Source of the DNA: Candidatus Poribacteria bacterium
Lineage (GTDB): Bacteria; Poribacteria; WGA-4E; WGA-3G
Direction: 5' to 3'
Assembly (NCBI GenBank): GCA_022820835.1
Contig: JAJEET010000130.1
Location: 1-64,000, forward strand
Length of the DNA: 64,000 bases
The notes beneath the pieces are model-generated. The model was not told the origin of the DNA and made no database searches. It was given only the letters and a program-made list of their open reading frames with translations. This document shows positions 1 to 9,216 of the stretch, one piece after another; the first letter of the stretch is position 1, and each line of letters begins with the position of its first letter. The translations under genes were made by a program, and so were the position numbers.

Positions 1-228
1 GATGACATAGAGCCAACTTGCGAAGCGCTGCGGCTTCTTGAGTGTTGCAAGTTTCTTATATGCTTTCAGAAAAGTGTCCTGCGTGATTTCCTCAGCGATA
101 TGGAAATCTCCGATTTTCCGCCATGCGAGTGCGTGTACCTGCTTCTGGTATTTCCGCACCAGCACGGAGAAGGCATCATCGTCACCTTCAAGGACGCGTT
201 GGATGAGTTCGGCATCGTCGTTTTTCAT
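1..228 (-). CDS. ECF-type RNA polymerase sigma factor (N-terminal part, cut by window edge)
   Basis: Only the first 76 codons are in the window, and the frame runs off at base 1. The protein begins MKNDDAELIQ and contains a sigma-70 region 2 signature: ALAWRKIGDFHIAEEI followed by QDTFLKAYKKL. This region binds the -10 element and core polymerase. An ATG at 226-228 has a strong TGGAGGG ribosome site just upstream. The sequence is clearly paralogous to the sigma factor at 58603-60342 (both have VHALAWRKI, AEEI and QDTF). It is the last visible gene of a minus-strand run after the WD40 gene, 110 bases away. The identity as an ECF-like sigma factor is secure; its regulon and whether it carries the same long C-terminal extension cannot be seen. 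Confidence 0.9.
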   Translation of the reverse strand, partial: MKNDDAELIQRVLEGDDDAFSVLVRKYQKQVHALAWRKIGDFHIAEEITQDTFLKAYKKLATLKKPQRFASWLYVI

Positions 229-338
229 CAGTCCCTCCAAAAAGTGAGATTCGTTATTATTCCCTTTTAAATCTCGTGACGCTACTTAATGGTGAAACGG
301 GTGCATAATTCTGCAAAAAACGTTTCCAACCCCTTCTT

Positions 339-1502
339 CTATTCCTCTGTGCTTTCCCGCAGCAGCATCGGAGACGTGAGATCCCATAGGCGGATTGTAC
401 CATCTTTACTGCCACTTGCAAGCGTTACGCCATCCGGACTGAAAGCGACACTCTTGACGGGTGCCGTGTGCTCTGCAAGGGTTGCGATATGTGCACCTGT
501 CGCAATATGCCAAAGTCGGATTGTTTTGTCCTCACTACCGCTGGCAAGTGTTAATCCATCCGGACTGAAGGCGACACTCCACACGACGGATGTGTGTCCA
601 GTAAACGTTTTCAACTGCTGTCCTGTCGTTGTATCCCAAAGTCGGATTGTCTTGTCCCAACTTCCGCTAGCGAGTGTCCGTCCATCTGGACTGAAAGCAA
701 CACTAAAAACCCACTTCGTATGTCCTATAAGTGTTTTCAGTTTTTCACCAGTGGTAATATCCCACAAACGGATCGTATTTCCTGCATTACCGCTCGCTAA
801 CGTTTTTCCATCGCTACTGAATGCGACGCTGAAGATATTCTCGGTATCCTCAACCAGTGCTTTCAACCGCAGCCCAGTCTCTACGTCCCATAGATAGAGA
901 TTTCCATCCTCACTGCCACTTGCGAGTATCTTGCCATCAACGCTGAACGCGACGGTATTGACCCAATGCAAACCGTTAGGGGCATTTTCCTTCATAAATC
1001 TAAGGTTCTCACCAGTAGCAGCGTCCCACAGGCAAATTACCTCACTTTCGTTGATTCCACCTGCGATCATGCGTCCATCCGGACTGAATGCGATGCTGTT
1101 GATATCCGCAGTAAAATTTCCCTGAAAAGCCACCCAGAAATTTTTCTCCATTTTTATTTCTTCTCCGGTGACAGCGTCCCAGAGTCGGACGGTGTTATCC
1201 ATGTCACTTGCAACTATCGAACCATCTGGGCTAAAAGCAACGCTGTGGACCCCTCTCTTGATGGCTAAATCAATCGTGATATGCGACAAGTCTTGGGGTT
1301 GAGTTGCTGGCATGGTAGGTTTCTCCTTTTGGGTCCTGTTTTCAGATTTTACTGGTGTTATGTAGGGACGAGGTAACCTCGCTCCTACTAACATCAAACA
1401 CGCTATCGCCACCGTAGAGGCAGTAATTATTGATGATACTGGTGGAAACCGATTTCCATTGGAAGGGGAGACGCTTTTGATATTCAACGTTTCCATAATC
1501 AT
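339..1502 (-). CDS. membrane-anchored WD40 seven-bladed beta-propeller protein
   Basis: A 387-residue protein with an N-terminal hydrophobic segment (about residues 22-42) followed by seven WD40 repeats. Each repeat carries a close version of SVAFSPDG, then LASGS and IRLWD, so one complete propeller is predicted. WD40 propellers are protein-interaction scaffolds and no catalytic motif is present. Neighbouring repeats are very similar, suggesting recent internal duplication. The ATG at 1502 has GAAGGA upstream. A 27-base palindrome at 1362-1388 lies in frame and supplies the residues VGARLPRPY just after the hydrophobic segment. The gene is upstream of an ECF sigma factor, so a role in signalling or envelope sensing is possible but only inferred. 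Confidence 0.88.
   Translation of the reverse strand: MIMETLNIKSVSPSNGNRFPPVSSIITASTVAIACLMLVGARLPRPYITPVKSENRTQKEKPTMPATQPQDLSHITIDLAIKRGVHSVAFSPDGSIVASDMDNTVRLWDAVTGEEIKMEKNFWVAFQGNFTADINSIAFSPDGRMIAGGINESEVICLWDAATGENLRFMKENAPNGLHWVNTVAFSVDGKILASGSEDGNLYLWDVETGLRLKALVEDTENIFSVAFSSDGKTLASGNAGNTIRLWDITTGEKLKTLIGHTKWVFSVAFSPDGRTLASGSWDKTIRLWDTTTGQQLKTFTGHTSVVWSVAFSPDGLTLASGSEDKTIRLWHIATGAHIATLAEHTAPVKSVAFSPDGVTLASGSKDGTIRLWDLTSPMLLRESTEE
1362..1388. repeat. palindromic element, family A, in frame inside the WD40 gene
   Basis: An imperfect palindrome starting GTAGGGACGAGGT and ending ACCTCGCTCCTAC. The two arms pair with two mismatched positions. On the minus strand it is read as VGARLPRPY. 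Related copies occur at 3701, 11915, 29796, 34274, 35250, 41237 and inside 45874-45970. Confidence 0.75.
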
Positions 1503-1559
1503 TGATTTTCCTTCTTTAATTTGACGACTGTTTACTGATGGAAACCGACAGCGAATAAA

Positions 1560-2759
1560 TCATGGACACACGAACTTACCGAGAACCTTGCGAACAGATG
1601 CACCCGTCGCGGAAGGCAGGTTCCCAGCGTTTCCGTGAAGCGTCTCATTTGCCAGAATCGCAAACGCAATCGCCTCCTTCGCATCCGCCGAAATACCAGA
1701 GTTATCCACCGGTTCGACCGACGTATCTGCTAATAGTTCATCAAGCCGTTGCATGATTGTCCGATTGTGTACCCCACCGCCGCTCACATAAAGCGTATCT
1801 ATCGGATTTTGTGCTGCTATGAAGCGTTCGATATAGTTGACAATCGTTTGGATTGTTAATTCGGTCAGCGTCGCGATACTGTTATTGTCTGAAAGTCCGG
1901 ATTTACGACAGGCTTCCAAACACTTCATTGCATAAGTGTTTCCAAACATCTCACGTCCAGTGGTTTTCGGGGGAGGCAGTTGGAAAAACGGGTGCTGTAA
2001 CCATTCGTCAATGAGGGGTTGGTGTGCTGTACCCTGCGCGGCGCGCTGACCCGCTTTGTCATACCGTTCTGTCCCCGCTGTGATTTCTGTTATGATGGCA
2101 TCAATACACATATTGCCGGGACCTGTATCCGCGGCACAGACGGAATCAAACATTCCGTCTGCAGGCAGCACCGTGAGATTCGCGATCCCACCGATGTTCA
2201 AGAGTCCGATTGTTTTAACACTGTCACAGAACAGTAGGTAGTCAATGTATGATACCAACGGCGCGCCTTGTCCGCCTGCTGCCATATCCGCGACGCGGAA
2301 ATCCGCTATGGTCGGAATTCCAGTCTCGTGTGCGATGACTGCAGGCTCGCCGATCTGTAAGGTCGAAGGATAACGAGAAAGGTTATGATCGGTATTCGTT
2401 TCTTTTGGCAAATGATGAATCGTTTGACCGTGTGAACCGATGAGGTCAATGTCGTTGGTATGTATTCCACTTTTTTTCAAAATATATTTCACTGCCTCGG
2501 CAAAGAGGTGTCCGATATAGAAATTCATCTCGCAGATGTCATCGACGCGCCCGGTATCGGGTTGGCAGAGCGCAAGGATACGTTGGGACACGCCAGATGG
2601 AAACGGATAAGTCTCAAAAGCGATGAGGTCCACTTCAGTTTCTAAACCGTCTCCGGTTATTTCGACGATGGCAGCATCGATGCCGTCAACTGAGGTGCCG
2701 GACATTAACCCGATAACGAATTTTTTATCTTTCTTGAGAAGTTCAAAGAAGTTTTTCAT
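1560..2759 (-). CDS. anmK: anhydro-N-acetylmuramic acid kinase
   Basis: A 399-residue protein of normal family length. AnmK hydrolyses and phosphorylates 1,6-anhydro-MurNAc to MurNAc-6-phosphate in cytoplasmic peptidoglycan recycling. Visible family motifs are IGLMSGTSVDGIDAA at the N-terminus, GSHGQTIHHLP, ADFRVADMAAGGQGAPLV, LNIGGIANLT, DTGPGNMCID and the late VSGGGVHN. The ATG at 2759 is used. Only six bases separate it from the stop of the upstream NamZ-like gene, so the two are almost certainly co-transcribed. With the serine hydrolase further upstream this makes a muropeptide salvage group. The assignment is confident. Confidence 0.95.
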   Translation of the reverse strand: MKNFFELLKKDKKFVIGLMSGTSVDGIDAAIVEITGDGLETEVDLIAFETYPFPSGVSQRILALCQPDTGRVDDICEMNFYIGHLFAEAVKYILKKSGIHTNDIDLIGSHGQTIHHLPKETNTDHNLSRYPSTLQIGEPAVIAHETGIPTIADFRVADMAAGGQGAPLVSYIDYLLFCDSVKTIGLLNIGGIANLTVLPADGMFDSVCAADTGPGNMCIDAIITEITAGTERYDKAGQRAAQGTAHQPLIDEWLQHPFFQLPPPKTTGREMFGNTYAMKCLEACRKSGLSDNNSIATLTELTIQTIVNYIERFIAAQNPIDTLYVSGGGVHNRTIMQRLDELLADTSVEPVDNSGISADAKEAIAFAILANETLHGNAGNLPSATGASVRKVLGKFVCP

Positions 2760-2765
2760 TTTTGT

Positions 2766-3965
2766 TTAATCATAGGCATGATACTGCGTTGTGCTATCTC
2801 GCCATTCCTGAAGTTCTTGCGTCCATCGTGTTTGGATTGCATCCGCTGAATTCCCATTTGATAATTCCTCTCGGAGCCAAGTGTTCCCTGCCAATCTATC
2901 GAAATGTGATGCTTTGAACGCGAAGTGATCACTGTATTCAGTGGTTAGCGTAGATAGCATTTGAATGGTTGTCTCTATCGGTCGGAAACATTTTCTGTTG
3001 GTAATATGGATTGCGACACCGTGGCAAGTCTGTTTCGCGTATTTTGTGGTCTCAGCCGCAGGAGCCGGTGTAAAGACAACCGAGCGGAACCGAACCCCCG
3101 GCAGTTGGCAGCCGTTGAGTTGATCTGCCCACTTTTCGCCGTTACACCAAGGCGCACCGATATATTCAAACGGCTTTGTCGTTCCACGCCCCTCACTCAT
3201 ATTTGTCCCTTCAAATAGACATAAACCTGGATAGAGTGTCGCTGTTGTCAGAGTCGGCATATTTGGTGACGGTGGTACCCATGGCAAGCCGGTGTCATCG
3301 AACCACATCGCTCGCCTGTATCTGTGCATCCAGGCAACTTTTAGCTGGCAGGACGGCACGCGTTCGACCTTTAATAGCGTCGCTAATTCGCCGATTGTCA
3401 ACCCGTAACGGATGGGTATCTGGTGTATTCCAACAAACGATTCAGACCCACTTTCCAATACCGGTCCCTCTATGGCGTTACACGTAATCGGATTGGGTCG
3501 ATCGGTGACAATGAACGCGATCCCGCGGTCCGCTGCTGCTTCCATCGCATACAGCATCGTCGAAATATAGGTATAATAACGCGTACCGACATCTTGCATA
3601 TCGTAGACCAGTAAGTCTATGCCTTCCAGTTGATTCGCTGTTGGGCGCATTGATTGTCCATATAAACTGAAAACGGGAACATTTAATGGGTGTTCATCTC
3701 GTCCGGACGAGGTTACCTCGCCCCTACTATTGATAGCAATACCGTCTTGAACCGCACCCCAGAGTCCATGCTCTGGCGTGAAAATCGCGGAGAGTTGACA
3801 CTCCCGCGCTTCTGCGAAAAGCCGATAGTTGTTTTGTAAGGTCGCATTAACACCGGTATGATTTGTAATAAGTCCAACGGATTTCTCTTGAATCCAATCG
3901 CGTTTCTCAGTGAGTAAGACGTCCAATCCTAATTTAAGTGTTTGAGAATTTGTTCTGGTAGACAT
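2766..3965 (-). CDS. DUF1343 family protein, NamZ-like exo-beta-N-acetylmuramidase
   Basis: A 399-residue protein with the DUF1343 signature: GLITNHTGV, IFTPEHGLWG, YDMQDVGTRYYTYISTML and DRPNPI. The Bacillus subtilis member (NamZ, formerly YbbC) is an exo-muramidase releasing MurNAc from cell-wall fragments, and the glutamate in PEHG belongs to its conserved active-site region. The start is chosen at the ATG at 3963-3965 (MSTRTNSQ). A longer frame from a TTG at 4001 adds only MIGKITNPLDPS. No clear signal peptide is seen, so the site of action is uncertain. A family A palindrome at 3701-3727 is read in frame as part of NSRGEVTSSGRDE. The next gene, anmK, would process the product, which supports the role. 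Confidence 0.85.
   Translation of the reverse strand: MSTRTNSQTLKLGLDVLLTEKRDWIQEKSVGLITNHTGVNATLQNNYRLFAEARECQLSAIFTPEHGLWGAVQDGIAINSRGEVTSSGRDEHPLNVPVFSLYGQSMRPTANQLEGIDLLVYDMQDVGTRYYTYISTMLYAMEAAADRGIAFIVTDRPNPITCNAIEGPVLESGSESFVGIHQIPIRYGLTIGELATLLKVERVPSCQLKVAWMHRYRRAMWFDDTGLPWVPPSPNMPTLTTATLYPGLCLFEGTNMSEGRGTTKPFEYIGAPWCNGEKWADQLNGCQLPGVRFRSVVFTPAPAAETTKYAKQTCHGVAIHITNRKCFRPIETTIQMLSTLTTEYSDHFAFKASHFDRLAGNTWLREELSNGNSADAIQTRWTQELQEWRDSTTQYHAYD
3701..3727. repeat. palindromic element, family A, in frame inside the DUF1343 gene
   Basis: The sequence ends with GGTTACCTCGCCCCTAC, the common right arm of the family. The left arm (GTCCGGACGAGGT) has drifted from the GTAGGGGCGAGGT form. It is read in a different codon phase from the copy in the WD40 gene, so the element tolerates insertion in more than one frame. 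Confidence 0.7.
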
Positions 3966-4057
3966 AGAGGGGTCCAGTGGGTTTGTAATTTTGCCTATCA
4001 AATAAACCCTGCAGGCGGGGTTTGTACCGCCGCTTATCCAGTGATCGCATATTGTTA

Positions 4058-5089
4058 CTAAGTGTACAAGATGTTGTGGAACATCCGCCGAAATTCGATG
4101 ATACCACGCCGGTCAGCATCGGGGTGCACCCGATTGGTCAGCAGGATCGCCGCAAGTTTTCTTTTTAGGCATATCCGTATTGAGGTGCCGGTGAATCCCG
4201 TATGATAAAGACATCCGTCGTTTGTTACGATCCAACCGATACAGTGGCGTTCTCCTTCTGCTGGAACGACTTGACGCATCCTATCAAGACTCACCGGACG
4301 CAATAAGTTACCACCATTATCCATCAACGCTTTACAAAACTTACCGAGGTCTGTTGACGTAGAAAAGAGTCCAGCATTTCCTGAAATCCCGCCGAGGAAA
4401 TGTGCGTTTTCGTCGTGAACTTGTCCGACAATTACGCCTTCGCGCCAATCGTGGCGTTCGTAGTTGACCATCCGACGTTCAAAACTGTTGGAATCCTCAG
4501 TCGCTGCACAGTTCTTATGCCACTCCTGCGGCGGATTGAACCGCGTCCACGCCATACCGAGCGGTGCAAAAATCCGTTCTTCTGATAGTTGGTCAAGTGG
4601 TAGTCCAGTTAGCCTTTCAAGCAGTTTGCCGAGGACGATATACCCTAAGCAGCTATACACCGTCTTCTCTCCGGGCTGAGATTCCAGAGCGATCTGCCCG
4701 AGGTAGGAGATGAAGTTCTCAGGCGATTCTGCCCGTAGATAGAGCGGTATCCATGCCGGGAGTCCAGAGGTATGGGTCAATAGGTGTCTAAGCGTTACAC
4801 CTTTCTGTCGAAATTCCGGAAGATATTCCGATGCCGGTCTATTCAGGGAGAGTTCGCCGCTTTCAACGAGTTGCATGCAAAGTGTTCCGACAACAATAGG
4901 CTTTGTCAGCGACGCTAAGTCAAAGAGGGTCATGCGAAGCATCGGGAGCCGTTTCGGGCTCACGCATCGGAAACCGAACGCTTCGTGATAAAGCACCTTT
5001 TCGTCGGTAAGAATGTAGGCAACGGCTCCGGGAAACACCTTTTCCGAGATGCTATTTTGAATAAGTGTTGATATTGTATCTTTTAGCAA
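4058..5089 (-). CDS. beta-lactamase-family serine hydrolase (AmiE/YbbE-like)
   Basis: A 343-residue penicillin-binding-fold serine hydrolase. The active-site SxxK is SLTK in FDLASLTKP. The second motif is YSCLGY, with Cys in place of the usual Asn or Asp, and the third is HTGFTGTS. No signal peptide is obvious. Translation appears to begin at a TTG (5087-5089) preceded at good spacing by GAGG, since no ATG lies upstream of SxxK in a sensible place. It lies upstream of the NamZ-like and anmK genes. In Bacillus subtilis a YbbE/AmiE homologue neighbours namZ in the muropeptide-recycling cluster, so amidase or esterase action on muropeptides is a reasonable inference. A generic esterase remains possible. 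Confidence 0.82.
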   Translation of the reverse strand: MLKDTISTLIQNSISEKVFPGAVAYILTDEKVLYHEAFGFRCVSPKRLPMLRMTLFDLASLTKPIVVGTLCMQLVESGELSLNRPASEYLPEFRQKGVTLRHLLTHTSGLPAWIPLYLRAESPENFISYLGQIALESQPGEKTVYSCLGYIVLGKLLERLTGLPLDQLSEERIFAPLGMAWTRFNPPQEWHKNCAATEDSNSFERRMVNYERHDWREGVIVGQVHDENAHFLGGISGNAGLFSTSTDLGKFCKALMDNGGNLLRPVSLDRMRQVVPAEGERHCIGWIVTNDGCLYHTGFTGTSIRICLKRKLAAILLTNRVHPDADRRGIIEFRRMFHNILYT

Positions 5090-5132
5090 TGGAAGTACCT
5101 CACAGGTTAGAAGGTGTGACTCGGATTTTCAG

Positions 5133-5162
5133 TTGACTGAGATGCTATTTATATGATACACT
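5133..5162 (+). promoter_or_regulatory. predicted sigma-70 promoter for cupin and pgi
   Basis: TTGACT at 5133-5138 and TACACT at 5157-5162 are separated by 18 bases. The site lies about 60 bases before the cupin start and between divergent genes. Confidence 0.45.
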
Positions 5163-5222
5163 ATTTCTTGTATTTTTTCAGCATTTTTTGGTAAATGCGC
5201 GCCGCTGCTCGGAGCATCAAAC

Positions 5223-5588
5223 ATGCAATCACTTCCAAAAGAACTTCAAGAGATAACAACAACCGAAAAGCCATGGGGGCGTTTTATACAGTTTGTGTTG
5301 AATCAACCGGTTACTGTCAAAATCTTAGAAATTCGGGCAGGCGAGCAGGTGAGTTATCAGTATCATCATCACCGAAGCGAACTATGGATCCCGCTTGATG
5401 AAGGTGCCTGCTTGAAACTTGATGGCACTATTCAACGTCCTGAACCGATGGAACCTGTGTTTGTTCCACAAGGCGCGAAACATCAACTTATCGGTGAATC
5501 GAGAGATTATAGAATACTCGAAATTTCGTTTGGACACTTTGATGAAGAAGATATCGTCCGCCTTTCAGACAAATATGGAAGAACTTAA
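5223..5588 (+). CDS. cupin-domain protein (mannose-6-phosphate isomerase type II-like)
   Basis: A 121-residue single-cupin protein. KPWGRFIQF near residue 17 and YQYHHHRSELWIPLDEG resemble the cupin half of type II phosphomannose isomerases, where the histidines bind metal. The second half ends with VFVPQGAKHQL, the usual second cupin motif. No nucleotidyltransferase domain is present. Its last 14 bases overlap the start of the glucose-6-phosphate isomerase gene in another frame, so the two are translationally linked. A role in sugar-phosphate isomerisation is likely, but the exact substrate cannot be read from the sequence. Confidence 0.85.
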   Translation: MQSLPKELQEITTTEKPWGRFIQFVLNQPVTVKILEIRAGEQVSYQYHHHRSELWIPLDEGACLKLDGTIQRPEPMEPVFVPQGAKHQLIGESRDYRILEISFGHFDEEDIVRLSDKYGRT

Positions 5589-7029
5589 CGATAAGGAGAT
5601 TTTGTTGGATAGCGAACTTAATCTATTAATTGACAGTCCGGCACCTGATCCAGTTTTGGATCCCTCATCCGTTCCTGTGACGCAGCAGACGTTACAACAG
5701 AAAGTTGATGCCGACTTACAAGAGATTCACGCACGCTTTCAAGATGAGAAGTCGGTGTCACTTGCTGAGTTGGAGTCTACACTGCGGGCTTGGACCCGTA
5801 GCCATCTCCAAGGCGAGGATATTGCTAAGGTCGGAGCATTAGCCGCACAAGCACGTACAGAATTTTCGGTATTGGTCACCATCGGTATAGGCGGTTCTGA
5901 CCTGAGTGCTCGGGTCTTTCATGATTCTTTGAATCACCCGTACCATAACTTATTATCGTCTGAAGAACGCGGCGGTGCACCAGAAGTCTATTTCACCGGT
6001 GATACTTTCGATCCCCGAAAACTCATCGGCTTGGTTGAGATGCTCAAAGCGCGGAACCTACTTCAGAAGACACTTTTCAACGTTATCAGTAAATCCGGTA
6101 CCACGACCGAGACGATGGCGACATTGATGGTTATCCGTGAAGTGCTTGGTGATGTGAATTGGCACCGGCAAGTACTCGCGACGACAGGTCTAACGACTGA
6201 CAGTGTGTTGTTCCGTATGCATGCACAATCGCCCTTTTATGGTGACGCACTGCTCCCTGTTCCCGATGGTGTTGGTGGACGCTTTTCAGCCTTTTCACCG
6301 GTGGGTCTATTCTTTCTGGCGATGACAGCCGGAAAGGACGAAACGCCGGAAACGCGTATCAGAACTGCATTGGAAGGCGTGCAGCAAGCCCACGAAGATT
6401 TTTTCTCTGAACGCGAATATCAAGGCAAAACCGCCTATCAACTCGCGCGGTGGATCCATCTTGCTGAAGCGGTGGAAGGTAAACGGACAATCGTGTTTTA
6501 TAACTATGCCGACAATAGCTGCCTCGGTGAATGGTTCGTTCAACTCTGTACGGAGTCCGTTCAAGAACGAGGTGTCGGTCCTAACGTTATAAATGCAAAG
6601 GGACCAACGAGTAACCACTCAATCCTCAACGGTATCATCGCCGGTCCGAGAGATAAAGTTGTGCTTTTTATCTATTGGGAAAACCTTGGACCCGATTTGA
6701 TACTACCGACAGACACCGAAATGGATCAGAAATTAGCAGATATTGAAGGACTATCCATGACGCACATGCAGATCGCTTCCTACCGCGGCACCGCCTTGGA
6801 CTTTAGCGATAAAGGCGTATCCAACGCAACGTTGGTACTCCCGAAACGAGATGTTCAGTCGGTTTGCCGATTGATGCGGACGCTAATGGATACTATCGCC
6901 GTAAAAGGCAGACTCCAAGGGTTACATATTGACAACAGGGGCGGAAATGAGTTAACATATCTCCAAGATGGTGTTGAAGGCTATAAACGGAATTTCCGAT
7001 CTTTTGCGATGGCACCAGAGCGTACATAG
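5575..7029 (+). CDS. pgi: glucose-6-phosphate isomerase
   Basis: Interconverts glucose-6-phosphate and fructose-6-phosphate in the cytoplasm. Family motifs are TIGIGGSDLSARV, VISKSGTTTETMATL, GGRFSAFSPVGL and KGPTSNHSILNGI. The open frame runs upstream inside the cupin gene, so the real start must be later. The ATG at 5575 gives 484 residues, and a TTG at 5605 with AAGGAG six bases away is an alternative of nearly equal merit. The N-terminus before about residue 90 is not well conserved. It overlaps the cupin gene by 14 bases. Confident family assignment; the start is uncertain within 30 bases. Confidence 0.93.
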   Translation: MEELNDKEILLDSELNLLIDSPAPDPVLDPSSVPVTQQTLQQKVDADLQEIHARFQDEKSVSLAELESTLRAWTRSHLQGEDIAKVGALAAQARTEFSVLVTIGIGGSDLSARVFHDSLNHPYHNLLSSEERGGAPEVYFTGDTFDPRKLIGLVEMLKARNLLQKTLFNVISKSGTTTETMATLMVIREVLGDVNWHRQVLATTGLTTDSVLFRMHAQSPFYGDALLPVPDGVGGRFSAFSPVGLFFLAMTAGKDETPETRIRTALEGVQQAHEDFFSEREYQGKTAYQLARWIHLAEAVEGKRTIVFYNYADNSCLGEWFVQLCTESVQERGVGPNVINAKGPTSNHSILNGIIAGPRDKVVLFIYWENLGPDLILPTDTEMDQKLADIEGLSMTHMQIASYRGTALDFSDKGVSNATLVLPKRDVQSVCRLMRTLMDTIAVKGRLQGLHIDNRGGNELTYLQDGVEGYKRNFRSFAMAPERT

Positions 7030-7112
7030 CGGATAGACTGTTAGAAAGATGGGCCACGCGTGTAATGTTCCGAAATTTAGACGAACAATCCGATTTGTAA
7101 GGTGTGCCGCGA

Positions 7113-9185
7113 ATGAGGTATAGACTCTCCGCTCTCCATTTTCAGGATAAAATATTTATTGCTTACGGTCTCGTTTTCCTCGTTATGTTTGGTGCTGTAT
7201 TTGGGAGCACCAGTTTTTTGATCCGTCTCGCTTTTAAGGGGGAAATCGATTCCTACGTCGAGACGCGGCAAGCCCGGATCTCGAACAATTACCAAGCATT
7301 CCTTAACAAGGTTCAGAAGGATGTTCACGCCGCCGCTGCTGATGAGCGGTTACACCGCGCCATTGAGGCCATTGAGATGGAACCCTCTTTTCCTTATCAA
7401 CCGATATCGGAGTTCGATCTGTTCGAGTACGGCACTCCAGACGGAAAACTTCTATATCCTGAGTCACAAACGGGGAGAAACGCTCCTATATACCGTTCTT
7501 TAGACAACCGAGAAGCACATATAGAGTTCAGGAGCATTCCACAACGGAGCGATCTCGGTCAACAATTTGTGGTTCAACTGACGGTGGCTGGTGAATGGGG
7601 GTTTGTGACCGGTGGTTACAACCTGCAAACGTGGCTGGAGGAGACACAGACAATTATCCAATCGGATGAGCATCCGGTTTTCCTTGTCGGGAAACTGCCG
7701 GTGCCTGATCAGACGGTCTTTGACTCAGAATCGCATGCAATGACGGCAGAGGATTGGCTGCCGTTGAACAATGCGGCTCGACATGTGCCCTTTGATGGAT
7801 GGTTTCAATTGTTCTCTGGTATGCAACCACAGCAAAAGGTCGTTATTCCCGGATCAGAAGAGACCGACGGGAGTCCTTTTACGGCTTCTCTGGTAAATCC
7901 GTTCAACTCAGCCTTCGCGACGACCCGTGAAGCAGCACCTGTCGGATTGGTTGTCGCTTATTCACACGCACGCCAGATGCAGTGGCAGCAGCAGCTTACC
8001 CTCACACTCCTTTTAAGTGGTATCGGAGGGTTGGTGTTGGTTTATCTTATTAGTTACATCGTCAGTCGCAGCATTGCACGCCCGATCGCAGTGCTACGTG
8101 AAGGTGTCAATCATATCGCTGCTGGCGATCTTAATCATCGTGTTAACATCGAATCTGGCAATGAGATGCGTCAACTGGCGGAGGGGTTCAACCAGATGGC
8201 GCGGGATCTGAAGCGGAGTTTAGACGCACACATGGCGGCAGAACGCGCGGCGACATGGCGGGATGTTGCACGACAGGTGGCGCATGAAATCAAAAATCCG
8301 CTTTTTCCGATTCGGTTGTCTGTTGAAAACTTGCAACAGGCGAAATCTAAACCTGAAGTTTTTGAGAGGATATTTAGTGAATGTACCGACACTGTCATTG
8401 AGGAAGTCGATCGTATCGGGAAATTGATAGATGAATTCCATCAATTCGCACGGATGCCGAAAGCACAACGGAAACCGAGCCATTTAAATGATATTGTAAG
8501 GTCTGTTCTGACGTTATATACCGGTGGACGGGGACCGGATTCCGGTCAAACCGATGGTAGCACAACAGTGGATTCAGAACACCAGGATTTAATACCGAAG
8601 GATTCTATTGAAGGTATTTGGCTTGAGAATATTTCTAAGATTAAAGTCGAAACCGAGTTAGGAGAGACGCCGAAACTGTTGCTTGATCCAGAGCAGATCG
8701 CACAGGCACTCGGCAACCTTCTAAAGAATGCGATTGAAGCGATGCCGGATGGCGGAACTCTTAAAGTGATAACCTATTTTACATCAAGCATACCATACGG
8801 AAACTCTAAGGACAGACAAAACAACGCTGAAGAAAATAGACGGACGGACCCCAAGGGTGTCGTTTCGCTGGAGATCCAAGATACCGGTTGTGGTATGTCG
8901 AATGAGACGTTGGCGAACGTTTTCGTCCCATATTACACAACAAAGTCTGATACGGATGGAACAGGGCTCGGTATACCGATTGTTAGAAGAATCGTTGAAG
9001 AACACGGTGCTGAAATCGAATTTGAGAGTACCGAAGCTGTCGGCACAACAGTCCGTATCCATTTTCCATACAACCCAAATGAACGCGCCGAAGAATTAGC
9101 CTTAGGACCAGAAGGATTAATACCGCTCACATGTTTGACACCGAAACTGGAAACACAAGATCGGTCCATAGAACCGCCAGAGTAA
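7113..9185 (+). CDS. membrane sensor histidine kinase (NtrY/PilS type)
   Basis: A kinase of about 690 residues. TM1 is at about 12-36, followed by a periplasmic sensor region of roughly 255 residues with no recognised fold. TM2 is at about 294-318 (LTLLLSGIGGLVLVYLI), followed by HAMP. The phosphoacceptor motif AHEIKNPL has its histidine near 391. The ATP-binding domain has an N-box (LLKNAIEAMPDGG), G1 (DTGCGMS) and G2 (GTGLGIPIV). The ATG of MRYRLSA is preferred because AAGGTG lies eight bases upstream; a GTG nine bases earlier is possible. The sigma-54 response regulator starts 31 bases downstream, so they form a cognate pair. The signal is unknown. Confidence 0.92.
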   Translation: MRYRLSALHFQDKIFIAYGLVFLVMFGAVFGSTSFLIRLAFKGEIDSYVETRQARISNNYQAFLNKVQKDVHAAAADERLHRAIEAIEMEPSFPYQPISEFDLFEYGTPDGKLLYPESQTGRNAPIYRSLDNREAHIEFRSIPQRSDLGQQFVVQLTVAGEWGFVTGGYNLQTWLEETQTIIQSDEHPVFLVGKLPVPDQTVFDSESHAMTAEDWLPLNNAARHVPFDGWFQLFSGMQPQQKVVIPGSEETDGSPFTASLVNPFNSAFATTREAAPVGLVVAYSHARQMQWQQQLTLTLLLSGIGGLVLVYLISYIVSRSIARPIAVLREGVNHIAAGDLNHRVNIESGNEMRQLAEGFNQMARDLKRSLDAHMAAERAATWRDVARQVAHEIKNPLFPIRLSVENLQQAKSKPEVFERIFSECTDTVIEEVDRIGKLIDEFHQFARMPKAQRKPSHLNDIVRSVLTLYTGGRGPDSGQTDGSTTVDSEHQDLIPKDSIEGIWLENISKIKVETELGETPKLLLDPEQIAQALGNLLKNAIEAMPDGGTLKVITYFTSSIPYGNSKDRQNNAEENRRTDPKGVVSLEIQDTGCGMSNETLANVFVPYYTTKSDTDGTGLGIPIVRRIVEEHGAEIEFESTEAVGTTVRIHFPYNPNERAEELALGPEGLIPLTCLTPKLETQDRSIEPPE

Positions 9186-9216
9186 AACCGAAATATACTG
9201 CCATAGGACATACGAA

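Noticed and set aside
289..897. 202-codon plus-strand frame with repeats
   Set aside because: It is the antisense of the WD40 repeats; its repetitive residues mirror the blade periodicity and it has no ribosome site.
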